A stretch of DNA of 34,982 nt from contig NZ_WSRS01000009.1 in the NCBI RefSeq assembly GCF_009767945.1, forward strand, positions 1 to 34,982. Reading direction: 5' to 3'. The stretch comes from Streptococcus danieliae. GTDB lineage: Bacteria; Bacillota; Bacilli; Lactobacillales; Streptococcaceae. Position 1 is the first letter of the stretch, and every line of letters starts with the position of its first letter. Both the position numbers and the translations under genes were made by a program. Below the pieces are notes generated by a model. That model searched no databases, was not told the DNA's origin, and saw only the letters and a list, made by a program, of their open reading frames with translations. This document shows positions 1-7,633 of this stretch, piece by piece.

Positions 1-134
1 GTTTTCTCTTTTAATTTAATCCATTGATAAATGGTATTACGAGAAATTTGGAAAACAGTTGCTGCTTCAGAAATACTGCCAATATTCTCACAATATGAAA
101 GAACTTTTTCACGAAAATCTACTGAATATGCCAT
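1..134 (-). CDS. IS630-family transposase, N-terminal part (runs off the window)
   Basis: Reading the minus strand from an ATG at 134 gives 44 open codons to the window edge, beginning MAYSVDFREKVLSYC and followed by a helix-turn-helix (SISEAATVFQISRNTIYQW). This closely resembles the first ORF product of pneumococcal IS630-Spn1-type elements, which binds the element ends; the DDE catalytic part lies outside the window. Only the N-terminus is visible, so whether the copy is intact cannot be said. The IS end should lie between 135 and about 180; I could not place its terminal repeat. Confidence 0.8.
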   Translation of the reverse strand, partial: MAYSVDFREKVLSYCENIGSISEAATVFQISRNTIYQWIKLKEK

Positions 135-180
135 AAAAATAGTATAGTACAAAGTGTACGGTTTTTGTTTCATTCTACTA

Positions 181-287
181 TAATACTCAAAGAAAATCAA
201 AAATAGTCTAGGAAACGAGCTGCAGACAGTACTAGACGTACGGCAAAGCGAGTTGACAACGAATAGTTTTGATTTTCAAAGAGTATA
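181..287 (-). repeat. BOX element (boxA + boxC, no boxB)
   Basis: About 107 bp with inverted ends: TACTCAAAGAAAATC on the left and GATTTTCAAAGAGTA on the right. The right half carries TACGGCAAAGCGAGTTGAC, a divergent version of the boxA core TACGGCAAGGCGACGCTGAC. The left half resembles boxC (TCTAGGAAACGAGCTGCAG). The length fits boxA (59) plus boxC (50) without boxB. It lies between the IS630 fragment and the 3' end of the GNAT gene and could end or modify that transcript. Confidence 0.7.
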
Positions 288-316
288 AGGAGGAGCAGGC
301 ACGGGTCAAGCAGTTC

Positions 317-856
317 TTATTCGATTATCTTTTGAAAGCGAAACATCCCATCTGGGAATTGCTCCTGAATTTTTTCAGAAACTTCATCCGCCTCATTTGG
401 ATTCGTATGGAATTTGTTGAAAAATTCGACAATGCGAAAACCGCACCGATTGACGTAGAAGTGGATATTGCGTTGTTCAAAATAGGGGGTCATAGTTTCC
501 CATATTTTGACCTCTGGATGGCATTTTTCGATTTCACACCAGGTCGCATAGCCGATGCCTTTGCTGTGAGCTGCAGGTGATACAAACAATAAATCTAATT
601 CTCCTTTTTCACCTTCAATTTTGAGGACAACACCTCCAAGGATAGTGTTGGCTTCATCAACAATTCGATAGGCTTGACCATCTGCAATGGCTTGTTCGAT
701 TGTAGCGCGTGAAATAATTTGTCCGTCTTCCTCAAAGTGTTGATCACGAAGTCCAAATTCTTCCAAAGCTCCGAAATTAAAGGCTTCCTGATTATCTGTA
801 ATAAATTGCTCTCGATCCCAATCTTCTAGGGGGAGTAACTGTACAATCTGATTCAT
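317..856 (-). CDS. GNAT-family N-acetyltransferase
   Basis: A 179-aa protein with a GNAT fold pattern: a beta-strand region ILGGVVLKIEGEKGELDLLFVSP, then the acetyl-CoA loop HSKGIGYATW, then a C-terminal part (YFEQRNIHFYVNRCGFRIVEFF) typical of small-molecule or peptide acetyltransferases. The substrate cannot be told. It starts at ATG 856 behind a CTAGGAG ribosome site. It is downstream of guaA but separated by several terminator-like hairpins, one of which ends only about 12 bases before its start, so expression probably depends on read-through or regulated antitermination. A BOX element follows the stop codon. Confidence 0.8.
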   Translation of the reverse strand: MNQIVQLLPLEDWDREQFITDNQEAFNFGALEEFGLRDQHFEEDGQIISRATIEQAIADGQAYRIVDEANTILGGVVLKIEGEKGELDLLFVSPAAHSKGIGYATWCEIEKCHPEVKIWETMTPYFEQRNIHFYVNRCGFRIVEFFNKFHTNPNEADEVSEKIQEQFPDGMFRFQKIIE

Positions 857-867
857 ATAAACTCCTA

Positions 868-893
868 GTAAAAAGAGACCTAGCAGGTCTCTT
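868..893 (-). terminator. Terminator/attenuator hairpin just upstream of the GNAT gene
   Basis: The minus strand shows a perfect 9-bp stem AAGAGACCT / AGGTCTCTT with a 3-base loop and a T-run, followed at once by the ribosome site and ATG of the GNAT gene. There is no room for a promoter between the T-run and the start codon, so this hairpin can control entry of transcription into the gene. Confidence 0.7.
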
Positions 894-949
894 CAATGAT
901 TTATTGCCACAGGATCTAGCGCCTCTTTCTCATTTAGGCGGGTAAACCA

Positions 950-1060
950 GTCCACAGGACTCAGCCTCGCTCTCTAAATTTTAAGCTCGGGATAAAAAGG
1001 TCCACTGGACTCAACCTCGCTCTCTAATTTTTAAGCTCGGGATAAAAAGGTCCACTGGAC
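950..1060. repeat. Two and a bit copies of a 50-bp tandem repeat carrying terminator-like hairpins
   Basis: Units 950-999 and 1000-1049 are exactly 50 bp apart and differ at only a few positions; a third partial unit (11 bp) starts at 1050. Each begins with a GTCCACTGGAC-like inverted repeat and ends in GGGATAAAAAG. Read on the minus strand, the copies starting at 1000 and 1050 give a hairpin followed by CTTTTTATC; the outermost copy (950) has lost its T-run. Confidence 0.85.
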
Positions 1061-1070
1061 CTTTTTATTC
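1041..1070 (-). terminator. guaA terminator overlapping its stop codon
   Basis: The perfect inverted repeat AAAAAGGTCCA-C-TGGACCTTTTT spans the guaA stop codon (1065-1067) and is followed on the minus strand by T-rich sequence. A second weaker copy lies 50 bp downstream as part of the tandem repeat. Confidence 0.8.
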
Positions 1071-2630
1071 CCACTCAACTGTTGCGGGTGGTTTGCTGGT
1101 GATGTCGTAGACGATGCGGTTGACGTGGTCGACTTCGTTAACGATGCGGACGGAGATTTTTTTCAAGACGTCCCATGGTAGTTGGGCGAAGTCGGCGGTC
1201 ATGCCGTCGATGGATGTGATAGCACGGATGGCGAGGGTGTAGTCGTAAGTCCGTCCGTCTCCCATAACGCCGACAGAGCGAACGCCGGTGTTAACGGTGA
1301 AGTATTGCCAAACGTCACGGTCGAGGCCAGCTTTTTGAATTTCTTCGCGGAGGATGGCGTCGGATTCGCGGACGGTTTGGAGTTTTTCTTCTGTGATTTC
1401 ACCCATCACACGGATGGCAAGGCCTGGTCCTGGGAATGGTTGGCGCCATACAACTTCATCTGGCATGCCGAGTTCTGTTCCGAGGGCACGGACTTCATCT
1501 TTGAAGAGGGTGTTGAGGGGCTCAATCAATTCAAATTGCAGGTCTTCTGGGAGACCACCCACGTTGTGGTGGGATTTAATCGTTTGGGCAGTGTCTGTTC
1601 CAGATTCGATGATGTCTGTGTAGAGGGTACCTTGGGCTAGGAAATCAACTCCGTCCAATTTACGGGCTTCATCATCGAAGACATAAACAAACTCGTTACC
1701 GATGATTTTCCGTTTTTGTTCAGGATCCGATATACCAGCTAGTTTAGACAAGAAACGTTCAGCAGCGTCGGCTTTGACGATATTAAGGCCGAATTTGCCT
1801 CCGAGCATGTCCATAACCTGGTCGGCTTCACCTTTACGAAGGAGTCCGTGATCCACAAAGATACAGATCAATTGGTCACCAATGGCTTTTTGAAGTAGCA
1901 CACCAACAACTGAGGAATCAACTCCACCGGAAAGACCAAGGAGGACTTTCCGATCACCAACGGTTTCACGGATTTTTTTGATCTCCATCTCAATGAAGTT
2001 GTTCATAGTCCAGTCGCCTTTGGCTCCACAGATGTTGAACACAAAGTTTTTCAAAAGATTGAAACCGTAGACGGAGTGGCGAACTTCTGGGTGGAATTGA
2101 ATCCCGTAGAGGTTCTTATCCGGATTTTCAATCGCTGCAAAAGGACAGTCTAAAGAAGTACCAGTACGGACAAAGTTTTCAGGAATTTCTGTAACCGCAT
2201 CTCCATGACTCATCAAGACTAGCTGTTCTTCAGGAGTTTCAACAAAGAGCGAACTATCTGGAGTATGGGTTAAATTGGATTGACCATATTCACGGTTTCC
2301 AGCTTCACCAGCCGGCACAACTTTTCCACCCAACTTATGGGTCATTAGTTGCATTCCGTAACAAATTCCGAGTACAGGGATTCCCAACTCAAAGATTTCT
2401 GGGTCAATATCGAAGGATCCTTCTTCATAGACAGAGTTTGGACCACCGGAGAGGATGATTCCGATTGGGTTCATCTCTTTCACTTCTTGGGCACTGAGTT
2501 TATGGCTTTTTAGTTCAGAGAATACACCCATTTCACGCACACGACGGGAAATCAATTGGTTGTATTGGCTACCATAATCCAGAACGATAATTTTTTCGAC
2601 ATCTTTCATGTCAGGAGTGATTGTAGTCAT
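1065..2630 (-). CDS. guaA: GMP synthase (glutamine-hydrolysing)
   Basis: Converts XMP, ATP and glutamine to GMP, the last step of guanine nucleotide synthesis. The 521 residues match the family length. The N-terminal class I amidotransferase has the nucleophile Cys90 in GICYGMQ and the His180/Glu182 pair in FHPEV. The ATP-pyrophosphatase domain has the PP-loop SGGVDSS at 234-240. The C-terminal dimerisation domain ends in the typical [12 protein letters not shown]. An AGGAAAGGG ribosome site precedes ATG 2630, and a good promoter lies 40-70 bases upstream. It is divergent from gntR. If the dif site at 6.45 kb marks the terminus, guaA is transcribed against replication, unlike most neighbours. 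Confidence 0.98.
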   Translation of the reverse strand: MTTITPDMKDVEKIIVLDYGSQYNQLISRRVREMGVFSELKSHKLSAQEVKEMNPIGIILSGGPNSVYEEGSFDIDPEIFELGIPVLGICYGMQLMTHKLGGKVVPAGEAGNREYGQSNLTHTPDSSLFVETPEEQLVLMSHGDAVTEIPENFVRTGTSLDCPFAAIENPDKNLYGIQFHPEVRHSVYGFNLLKNFVFNICGAKGDWTMNNFIEMEIKKIRETVGDRKVLLGLSGGVDSSVVGVLLQKAIGDQLICIFVDHGLLRKGEADQVMDMLGGKFGLNIVKADAAERFLSKLAGISDPEQKRKIIGNEFVYVFDDEARKLDGVDFLAQGTLYTDIIESGTDTAQTIKSHHNVGGLPEDLQFELIEPLNTLFKDEVRALGTELGMPDEVVWRQPFPGPGLAIRVMGEITEEKLQTVRESDAILREEIQKAGLDRDVWQYFTVNTGVRSVGVMGDGRTYDYTLAIRAITSIDGMTADFAQLPWDVLKKISVRIVNEVDHVNRIVYDITSKPPATVEWE

Positions 2631-2668
2631 CTAATCCCTTTCCTAATGTTAGATTTTTTATAGTTTCC

Positions 2669-2697
2669 ATTGTATCATAGACCTTAGTCCTTGCCAA
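2669..2697 (-). promoter_or_regulatory. guaA promoter
   Basis: Minus-strand TTGGCA (2692-2697), a 17-bp spacer and TACAAT (2669-2674), about 40 bases before the guaA start. Confidence 0.75.
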
Positions 2698-2712
2698 GAA
2701 AGCTACATTAAG

Positions 2713-2741
2713 TTGACTTTTCCTCACTAGGTCACTAAAAT
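2713..2741 (+). promoter_or_regulatory. gntR promoter
   Basis: TTGACT (2713-2718), 17 bp, TAAAAT (2736-2741), followed by a GGGGGAGGAG ribosome site before ATG 2766. The guaA and gntR promoters point away from each other and their -35 boxes are 15 bp apart. Confidence 0.75.
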
Positions 2742-2765
2742 AAAAAGAAGGAAGGGGGAGGAGCC

Positions 2766-3461
2766 ATGCGCCCAGCTTACTTAGAAATACATGATGATAT
2801 TAAAACCGCTATCGATCAAGGACGGTGGAAGATTGGGCAACGCCTGCCTAGCGAGCGCGATTTAGCGACCCACTACCAGGTAAGTCGGATGACTCTGCGC
2901 CAGGCCATTACACTTTTAGTTGAAGAAGGGGTGCTGGAGCGTCGCGTTGGAAGTGGAACCTTTATTGCTTCGACCCGTGTGCAAGAAAAAATGAGGGGAA
3001 CGACCTCTTTTACAGAGATTATTCAATCGCAAGGAAAGGTACCGTCCAGTCAGCTGATTTCCTATCGGCGAACCCTACCCAGCCAGCAAGAGGTGGACTG
3101 CTTGGGGATTGCCAAGGAGGACAATATCATTCGCATGGAAAGGGTCCGGTATGCCGATGATCTCCCCGTTGTTTATGAAATTGCCTCTATCCCAGAGAAA
3201 TTTATCAAAGACCTGCCCAAAGAGCAGGTAACCAGCCACTTTTTCCAAAGCCTTGAAGAAAAGGGCTACCGTATTGGCAAGTCCAGCCAGACCATCAGTG
3301 CTAAGCTGGTAGGGGATCCCATTGCCCACTATCTAAAACTTCCCAAGGGTCAGGCAGTTTTAGCGCTCACTCAATTATCCTACCTGGAAGATGGGCAAGC
3401 CTTTGAGTATGTTAAAAGCCAATATGCGGCTGATCGCTTTGAATTTTATTTTGAAAACTAA
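2766..3461 (+). CDS. GntR/HutC-family transcriptional regulator
   Basis: A 231-aa DNA-binding regulator. The N-terminal winged helix-turn-helix (about residues 5-70) has the GntR signature LPSERDLATHYQVSRMTLRQA and the wing RRVGSGTF. The C-terminal half (about 90-230) is a UTRA ligand-binding domain, ending EYVKSQYAADRFEFYF. UTRA regulators usually sense sugars, sugar phosphates or amino-acid derivatives; the effector here is unknown. It is divergent from guaA, an arrangement also known in pneumococcus. It has its own promoter and a terminator follows, so it is monocistronic. Confidence 0.9.
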   Translation: MRPAYLEIHDDIKTAIDQGRWKIGQRLPSERDLATHYQVSRMTLRQAITLLVEEGVLERRVGSGTFIASTRVQEKMRGTTSFTEIIQSQGKVPSSQLISYRRTLPSQQEVDCLGIAKEDNIIRMERVRYADDLPVVYEIASIPEKFIKDLPKEQVTSHFFQSLEEKGYRIGKSSQTISAKLVGDPIAHYLKLPKGQAVLALTQLSYLEDGQAFEYVKSQYAADRFEFYFEN

Positions 3462-3462
3462 G

Positions 3463-3497
3463 GAAATCGCCTCGAAAATCAGGCGGTTTCTTTCGTA
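3463..3497 (+). terminator. gntR terminator
   Basis: Stem GAAATCGCCT / AGGCGGTTTC (one G-T pair) with an 8-base loop, followed by TTTCG. Confidence 0.7.
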
Positions 3498-3500
3498 TTT

Positions 3501-3509
3501 TGATATAAT
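3501..3509 (+). promoter_or_regulatory. ylxM-ffh promoter (extended -10)
   Basis: TGATATAAT is an extended -10 element (TGnTATAAT) without a good -35. Only 9 bases separate it from the ylxM ATG at 3519, so the mRNA would have a leader of about 0-3 nucleotides. Confidence 0.65.
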
Positions 3510-3518
3510 GGAAATACT

Positions 3519-3851
3519 ATGGAAATTGAAAAAACCAATCGCATGAACGCTTTGTTTGAGTTTTATGCTGCTTTATTAACGGATAAGCAGATGAACTACA
3601 TTGAGCTATATTATGCGGACGATTATTCCTTGGCGGAAATTGCGGAAGAATACCAGGTCAGTCGTCAGGCTGTTTATGACAATATTAAGCGGACTGAGCG
3701 AATTTTGGAGGACTATGAGCGCAAGCTGCATATGTACTCGGACTACATTGTTCGCAGCCAGATTTTGGAGGAAATCCAAACCGCCTACCCAGAGGACACT
3801 TTTCTCAAGGAAAAAATTGACATTTTAACCAGTATTGATAACCGAGAGTGA
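3519..3851 (+). CDS. ylxM: YlxM-family SRP-associated DNA-binding-like protein
   Basis: A 110-aa, mostly helical protein with a sigma-70 region 4-like helix-turn-helix ([23 protein letters not shown]). YlxM is encoded next to ffh in Gram-positive bacteria and is linked to the signal recognition particle; in streptococci it interacts with SRP components. The N-terminus ([20 protein letters not shown]) fits the family, which supports ATG 3519 even though no Shine-Dalgarno is visible. Nine bases separate it from ffh, with which it forms an operon. Confidence 0.92.
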   Translation: MEIEKTNRMNALFEFYAALLTDKQMNYIELYYADDYSLAEIAEEYQVSRQAVYDNIKRTERILEDYERKLHMYSDYIVRSQILEEIQTAYPEDTFLKEKIDILTSIDNRE

Positions 3852-3860
3852 GGATGAAAT

Positions 3861-5429
3861 ATGTTTGAAAGTTTAACTGATCGCCTGCAGTCCGTATTTA
3901 AAAACTTACGGAAAAAAGGCAAGATTGATGAAAAAGATATTCAGGAAGCAACCAAAGAAATTCGGATGGCCCTCTTAGAGGCTGACGTGGCCCTGCCTGT
4001 TGTTAAAGACTTTATTAAACAAATCCGGGAACGGGCTTTGGGACAAGAGGTCATTGACACTCTCAATCCAGCCCAACAGGTGATTAAAATTGTCAACGAA
4101 GAGCTAACCAGCCTCTTAGGATCAGATCGAGCTGAGCTTGAAAAATCACCTAAGATTCCAACCATTATCATGATGGCTGGTCTTCAGGGGGCCGGTAAAA
4201 CGACCTTTGCTGGGAAACTGGCCAATAAGTTAAAGAAGGAAGAAAATGCCCGTCCCTTGCTGATTGCGGCAGATATTTACCGACCAGCTGCGATTGATCA
4301 ATTGAAAACGCTTGGCCAGCAAATTGATGTCCCTGTTTTTGCCATGGGGACAGAAGTACCAGCCCTGGATATTGTCAAAGCTGGTTTGGAGCAAGCACGG
4401 GAACAGAAAAATGACTACGTTCTGATTGATACAGCGGGACGCTTGCAGATTGACCAACTGCTCATGCAGGAGTTGAAAGACATCAAGGACTTTGCCCAAC
4501 CAAATGAGATTCTCTTGGTTGTTGATGCCATGATTGGTCAAGAAGCAGCCAATATTGCCCGTGAATTTAACGAGCAGTTGGAAGTAACCGGGGTGATCCT
4601 GACCAAAATGGATGGGGACACCCGTGGGGGAGCAGCTCTATCTGTTCGTCAAATCACTGGAAAACCAATTAAATTTACCGGTACAGGTGAAAAGATTACC
4701 GACATTGAAGCCTTCTACCCAGACCGCATGGCCAGCCGGATTCTCGGTATGGGAGACTTGTTAACGCTGATTGAAAAAGCTTCTCAGGAATACGATCAGC
4801 AAAAGAGCCTGGAAATCGCTGAAAAAATGCGGGAAAACACCTTTGACTTCAATGATTTCCTTGATCAACTAGACCAAGTCCAAAATATGGGACCAATGGA
4901 AGATTTGCTGAAGATGATTCCAGGCATGGCCAGCAACCCCGCCCTCAAAAATCTCAAGGTCGATGAAAAAGAAGTGGCCCGCCGTAAAGCTATCATCTAC
5001 TCCATGACCCCCGCCGAACGGGAAAATCTAGACCTACTAAACCCTGCCCGCCGCCGCCGGATTGCGGCTGGTTCAGGCAATAGCTTTGTTGAAGTCAACA
5101 AATTCATCAAGGACTTTAACCAAGCCAAACAAATGATGCAAGGGGTTATGTCCGGCGATATGAATAAAATGATGAAACAAATGGGCATGAACCCCAACCA
5201 GCTTCCTAAAAATATGCCGAACATGAACGGTATGGACATGTCCGCCTTGGAAGGCATGATGGGAGCCAATGGCATGCCAGATCTCTCCGCTCTTGGTGGC
5301 GATTTGGATATGAGCCAACTCTTCGGAGGCGGCCTCAAAGGCAAACTAGGCCAATTTGCAACCAAACAAGCCATGAACCGCATGAACAAACAGCTGAAAA
5401 AAGCTAAGAAAAAACGGAAGAAAAAATAA
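3861..5429 (+). CDS. ffh: Signal recognition particle GTPase Ffh
   Basis: Binds 4.5S/scRNA and signal peptides and delivers ribosomes to FtsY at the membrane. The N domain (1-95) is followed by the G domain with GLQGAGKTT at 107-115, DTAGRLQ near 190 and TKMDGDTRGG near 248. The methionine-rich M domain (about 300-500) contains the RNA-binding helices with ARRRRIAAGSG and a flexible Met/Gly tail (MGMNPNQLPKNMPNMNGMDM). The C-terminus is very basic. Its 522 residues match streptococcal Ffh. A GAGGATG-type ribosome site precedes ATG 3861; a strong terminator follows. Confidence 0.98.
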   Translation: MFESLTDRLQSVFKNLRKKGKIDEKDIQEATKEIRMALLEADVALPVVKDFIKQIRERALGQEVIDTLNPAQQVIKIVNEELTSLLGSDRAELEKSPKIPTIIMMAGLQGAGKTTFAGKLANKLKKEENARPLLIAADIYRPAAIDQLKTLGQQIDVPVFAMGTEVPALDIVKAGLEQAREQKNDYVLIDTAGRLQIDQLLMQELKDIKDFAQPNEILLVVDAMIGQEAANIAREFNEQLEVTGVILTKMDGDTRGGAALSVRQITGKPIKFTGTGEKITDIEAFYPDRMASRILGMGDLLTLIEKASQEYDQQKSLEIAEKMRENTFDFNDFLDQLDQVQNMGPMEDLLKMIPGMASNPALKNLKVDEKEVARRKAIIYSMTPAERENLDLLNPARRRRIAAGSGNSFVEVNKFIKDFNQAKQMMQGVMSGDMNKMMKQMGMNPNQLPKNMPNMNGMDMSALEGMMGANGMPDLSALGGDLDMSQLFGGGLKGKLGQFATKQAMNRMNKQLKKAKKKRKKK

Positions 5430-5434
5430 AGCAG

Positions 5435-5475
5435 AAAAACTCAAGGTTCATGCCCAACAACCTTGAGTTTTTCTA
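5435..5475 (+). terminator. ffh terminator
   Basis: Perfect 14-bp stem AAAAACTCAAGGTT / AACCTTGAGTTTTT with a 10-base loop and a T-run. Confidence 0.92.
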
Positions 5476-5516
5476 GCATTTCTATACATGTGAAGTCCAA
5501 CACAAAGGAGGATTCA

Positions 5517-6200
5517 ATGAAAGGAAAGAAATGGCTAGCCTTAGCCTGTATGGCTCTGGCTTTAGTAGCCTGTGGCCAAAAAGCCCAAAAGAAGGCTACC
5601 GAAAATCCAGAACAGCAATCCGTGAGAAAGGAACAGAAAGCAAACAAGCTTCGTTACCAAGGAAGTTACTACAGTGTTCAAGGAGCTGATGGCCAGGAGA
5701 TTATTATCGTTAATAAAAAACATCCTCTAGCTGCCAACTATGCTCCTGGAGAAGACCCCGAAGCTCAATCCGCTTTTAGGCAGCTGGTTACAGCCATGCA
5801 GGAGGAAGGTTTCCCAATCAGCGACCATTATAGCGGCTATCGTTCTTATGAGAACCAAAGTCAACTATATCAAAATTATGTTGCTCAAGATGGGCAGGCT
5901 GAAGCCGATCGTTATTCAGCCCGACCTGGCTATAGTGAACACCAAACAGGTCTAGCCTATGATCTTATTGATACAGCAGGCAATCTTTTGACCGAAGCTA
6001 AAGCCAGCCAGTGGCTACGTGAGCATGCTGCAGATTATGGTTTTATTGTCCGTTATACAGAGGACAAGGAAGAAATCACCGGTTACACAGCAGAAAGTTG
6101 GCATATTCGGTATATTGGCTCAGAAGCCCAAAAGATTGCCAAATCTGGTTTAAGCCTGGAAGAATACTTTGAGGTGCCGGGTGGAGATTATGAAGATTAA
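5517..6200 (+). CDS. Lipoprotein LD/DD-carboxypeptidase, VanY/LdcB (DacB) type
   Basis: A 227-aa cell-surface peptidase that probably trims tetrapeptide stems of peptidoglycan (M15B family). The start at ATG 5517, behind AAAGGAGG, is preferred to an in-frame one 54 bases upstream because it gives a clean lipoprotein signal: a basic start, a hydrophobic stretch, and lipobox LVAC with Cys19. The zinc/catalytic motifs are present: GYRSYENQ, SEHQTGLAYDL and ESWHIRY. Pneumococcal LdcB/DacB has the same layout and is an LD-carboxypeptidase; that specificity is inferred here. It stands alone between two terminators. Confidence 0.88.
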   Translation: MKGKKWLALACMALALVACGQKAQKKATENPEQQSVRKEQKANKLRYQGSYYSVQGADGQEIIIVNKKHPLAANYAPGEDPEAQSAFRQLVTAMQEEGFPISDHYSGYRSYENQSQLYQNYVAQDGQAEADRYSARPGYSEHQTGLAYDLIDTAGNLLTEAKASQWLREHAADYGFIVRYTEDKEEITGYTAESWHIRYIGSEAQKIAKSGLSLEEYFEVPGGDYED

Positions 6201-6209
6201 CAAGACTTC

Positions 6210-6252
6210 ACCAGATAGTCTGAAAATTTTAGGCTATCTGGTAGACTTTGTT
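6210..6252 (+). terminator. Terminator after the carboxypeptidase gene
   Basis: Stem ACCAGATAG / CTATCTGGT with a 15-base loop, followed by AGACTTTGTTT. Confidence 0.65.
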
Positions 6253-6447
6253 TAACATAAATTTGTTTTAGAGAATTCATGAGTCAAAAAAGTATGAAGC
6301 TAAAATTCTTCGAGTGACTTTGTGTGAACAGTCAATGCTTTAAAAAGATTTTCAGGCAGCAAGTAAGAGTATTTTCAGCCTACCAAGGGTTTTATAAAGA
6401 GTCTATGAGATTAGCCTTCAAAAGTGGTTGGCAGTTCAATCAATAAC
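6253..6447. other. Intergenic stretch before the dif site, no intact gene
   Basis: The gap 6201-6526 holds the terminator above, this stretch, the dif-like site and the xerS leader. One frame (about 6324-6446, plus) stays open for some 41 codons and ends [12 protein letters not shown] then a stop directly before dif. It has no start signal or recognisable family and may be a remnant of something once inserted here, or chance. Confidence 0.3.
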
Positions 6448-6479
6448 ATCTTTCCGAAAAACTGTAATTTTCTTGAAAA
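6448..6479 (+). other. dif: difSL-like chromosome dimer resolution site
   Basis: The arms TCTTTCCGAAAA and TTTTCTTGAAAA around a short centre (ACTGTAA) match the published streptococcal/lactococcal difSL consensus at nearly every position. The site is 48 bases before the xerS start, the same arrangement as in other streptococci. XerS recombines two such sites to separate dimeric chromosomes at division. It also coincides with the switch of gene strand in the window. Confidence 0.9.
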
Positions 6480-6526
6480 AAGTTTTTGTCTTTGATACAC
6501 TACTATTAGAGAATTTGGAGGTGCTT

Positions 6527-7597
6527 ATGCGTCGTGAATTATTACTAGAAAAAATTGAAGATTTAAAACAAGTCATGCCTTGGTACGTTTTGGAATATTA
6601 CCAATCCAAGTTAACCGTTCCTTACAGTTTTCCAACCTTATACGAATATCTAAAAGAATACCAGCGATTTTTTTCATGGTTGATGGAGACCGATTTAGTT
6701 TCGGTTACAGAAATCAAGGAGATTCCGATTGAAACGCTGGAGCATCTATCCAAAAAAGATTTAGAGGCCTTTGTTTTGTACCTACGTGAACGTCCCTTGT
6801 TAAATGCCAATTCTACCAAGACCGGATTGTCACAAACAACCATTAACCGGACTCTCTCGGCTCTCTCAAGTCTCTTTAAATTTTTAACCGAGGAAGTTGA
6901 AAACGAGCAAGGCGAACCTTATTTCTATCGCAATGTCATGAAAAAAGTTGCTACAAAAAAGAAAAAAGAAACCTTGGCAGCGAGGGCGGAAACCATCAAG
7001 CAAAAGCTCTTTTTAGGAGATGAGACTGAGGGATTTCTTCGTCACATTGAGGATGATTATCCCAAACAACTGTCCAAACGCGCCCTCAGCTCCTATGAGA
7101 AAAATAAAGAGCGAGATTTAGCTTTGATAGCCCTGCTACTGGCCTCGGGGATCCGTTTATCTGAAGCAGTTAACCTAGATGTGCGGGACCTCAATGTTCA
7201 GATGATGATTGCTGAGGTCACTCGGAAAGGTGGACGACGGGATGCCGTTCCTATTGCAGGTTTCGCTAAACCCTACCTGATGCAATACTTAGAAATTCGT
7301 GATAAACGTTACAAGCCTGAAAAACAGAATCTGGCACTTTTTTTAAGTGAATACCGAGGTCAGGCCAATCGGATGGATGCTTCTAGTATTGAAAAAATGG
7401 TTGCCAAGTATTCAGAATCCTTTAAAATTCGAGTCACTCCCCATAAACTACGCCACACTCTGGCAACTCGGCTCTATGATGCTACTAAATCTCAAGTTTT
7501 GGTTAGCCATCAACTGGGTCATGCCAGTACTCAGGTTACAGATCTCTATACCCATATTGTCGACGAAGAGCAAAAAAATGCCTTAGATAAACTCTAA
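6527..7597 (+). CDS. xerS: Tyrosine recombinase XerS
   Basis: Single-subunit chromosome dimer resolvase of streptococci, acting with FtsK at difSL. ATG 6527, behind GGAGGTG, gives 356 aa, the normal XerS length; a longer frame from 6428 runs through the dif site and is not credible. The N-terminal core-binding SAM-like domain covers about 1-150. The catalytic domain has Arg in [14 protein letters not shown], the beta-hairpin Lys region [23 protein letters not shown] (HxxR), [11 protein letters not shown] and the nucleophile Tyr in DLYTHI. A terminator overlaps its stop codon. It converges with the lplA operon. Confidence 0.97.
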   Translation: MRRELLLEKIEDLKQVMPWYVLEYYQSKLTVPYSFPTLYEYLKEYQRFFSWLMETDLVSVTEIKEIPIETLEHLSKKDLEAFVLYLRERPLLNANSTKTGLSQTTINRTLSALSSLFKFLTEEVENEQGEPYFYRNVMKKVATKKKKETLAARAETIKQKLFLGDETEGFLRHIEDDYPKQLSKRALSSYEKNKERDLALIALLLASGIRLSEAVNLDVRDLNVQMMIAEVTRKGGRRDAVPIAGFAKPYLMQYLEIRDKRYKPEKQNLALFLSEYRGQANRMDASSIEKMVAKYSESFKIRVTPHKLRHTLATRLYDATKSQVLVSHQLGHASTQVTDLYTHIVDEEQKNALDKL

Positions 7598-7606
7598 GGC
7601 ATTTTT
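7574..7606. terminator. Bidirectional terminator between xerS and lplA
   Basis: Perfect 14-bp stem AAAAATGCCTTAGA / TCTAAGGCATTTTT with a 5-base loop, overlapping the xerS stop codon. A-rich and T-rich flanks give T-runs on both strands, so it can stop the convergent xerS and aco-lplA transcripts. Confidence 0.9.
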
Positions 7607-7633
7607 ATCATTCATTATAGCTGCTTACGAGTC

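Noticed and set aside
181-287. RUP element (107 bp) rather than BOX
   Set aside because: Length alone fits RUP, and an IS630-type transposase is next to it, but the internal TACGGCAAAGCGAG and TCTAGGAAACGAGCTGCAG blocks align with boxA and boxC.
269-580. 103-aa plus-strand open frame
   Set aside because: It lies opposite the GNAT gene and starts in the BOX element; the minus-strand protein has clear family motifs.
857-1049. T-box riboswitch before the GNAT gene
   Set aside because: A terminator and AGAGAG-like motifs are present, but the conserved T-box sequence (TGGNACCGCG type) and specifier loop were not found.
6428-6526. N-terminal extension of XerS
   Set aside because: It would translate through the dif site, has no ribosome site and exceeds the normal XerS length of 356 aa.
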